Shown: one piece after another, positions 63,515 through 64,000 of the stretch
Layout: each line of letters opens with the position of its first letter
Numbering within the stretch: the first letter of the stretch is position 1
Source of the DNA: Melanocharis versteri
Lineage: Eukaryota > Chordata > Aves > Passeriformes > Melanocharitidae
DNA length: 64,000 nucleotides
NCBI GenBank assembly: GCA_013397845.1
Contig: VZTG01004585.1
Span: 188,164 to 252,163, forward strand
Direction of reading: 5' to 3'
The notes under the pieces: generated by a model
What the model saw: only the letters and a program-made list of their open reading frames with translations
What the model was told of the DNA's origin: nothing
Databases searched by the model: none
Made by a program: the position numbers and the translations under genes

Positions 63515-64000
63515 TCACTCATTTTCCACCTCTACGAACGCAAATAAATCCTCTGAAATTTACCTAATGCTTCACAGGTGTTCTTAACACCATACCATGG
63601 TGAACAAGTAAAAAAATTTTGGTTGAGAAAACAGTTGCCTCTGAGAGACTGTAGAATTTTCTATTTGTATTTTCAACTGAGAATTCATTCCTCAGCAGTA
63701 AAAATGCAGTATCAATAATGATCAAAATGAGATTTTTTTTTCTTTGAAGCACACAGTCTTCGATCTACCACTGAAAAAACCACTAAACATTTCTGTTTCA
63801 TCGAACTTCCTGGACAGTGGCAAAGTGTTTCTACTCAAGTACCAACCCCTGCATCTGTATTACAGCTTGGAAAGCTTCACTACACAACAAAGCTGTGTCT
63901 CACCATAGCAGATACAGGCATTTTACAGGTGACCTTTTATTTGGTGGTCAGGCTTTTAAATTCTACACAGAGATTAATGACTTCTGTTTTAACCTGTATT

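Noticed and set aside
1..64000. CRISPR array, operon, phage or other prokaryotic system
   Set aside because: Introns, CR1 elements and a vertebrate gene exclude it. The tandem repeats lack regular spacers of array type.

Overview
This is a stretch of a vertebrate nuclear genome, almost certainly a bird. The evidence is one large intron-rich gene with GT-AG introns, several CR1-type non-LTR retrotransposon tails carrying the typical avian 3' signature, and a very compact version of a gene that is much longer in mammals. Nothing bacterial, viral or CRISPR-like is present.

The only protein-coding gene I can support is ZZEF1 (zinc finger ZZ-type and EF-hand domain containing 1), on the minus strand. 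I traced 51 coding exons from 63399 down to the TAA stop at 18091-18093. All splice sites are GT-AG and every exon-exon junction keeps the reading frame. Together they give 8,044 coding bases, or 2,680 residues. The human protein is about 2,960 residues from 55 exons, so the missing start (about 280 residues, including the EF-hand and the first half of the DOC domain) lies beyond the right edge. In order the visible protein carries the C-terminal half of the APC10/DOC domain, a second DOC-like region, a long helical region, a CUB-like beta-sandwich, a disordered Ser/Pro segment, two back-to-back ZZ zinc fingers, an acidic linker, a long helical region, a second copy of the CUB-like domain and a short helical C-terminus. 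A 3' UTR of roughly 2.2 kb probably follows, down to about 15.9 kb.

The left part (1 to about 15.9 kb) is intergenic. Positions 1-11.5 kb are GC-rich and hold four CR1 pieces or their neighbours, several local tandem duplications, a CpG-dense patch near 8.05-8.11 kb, and two different GC-rich minisatellites on either side of a 223-base assembly gap (10717-10939). From about 11.5 kb the sequence becomes AT-rich and stays so through the gene. In mammals the next gene on this side is ATP2A3. I could not find its first exon here, so it probably lies further left. Short open frames in the GC-rich part look like chance frames.
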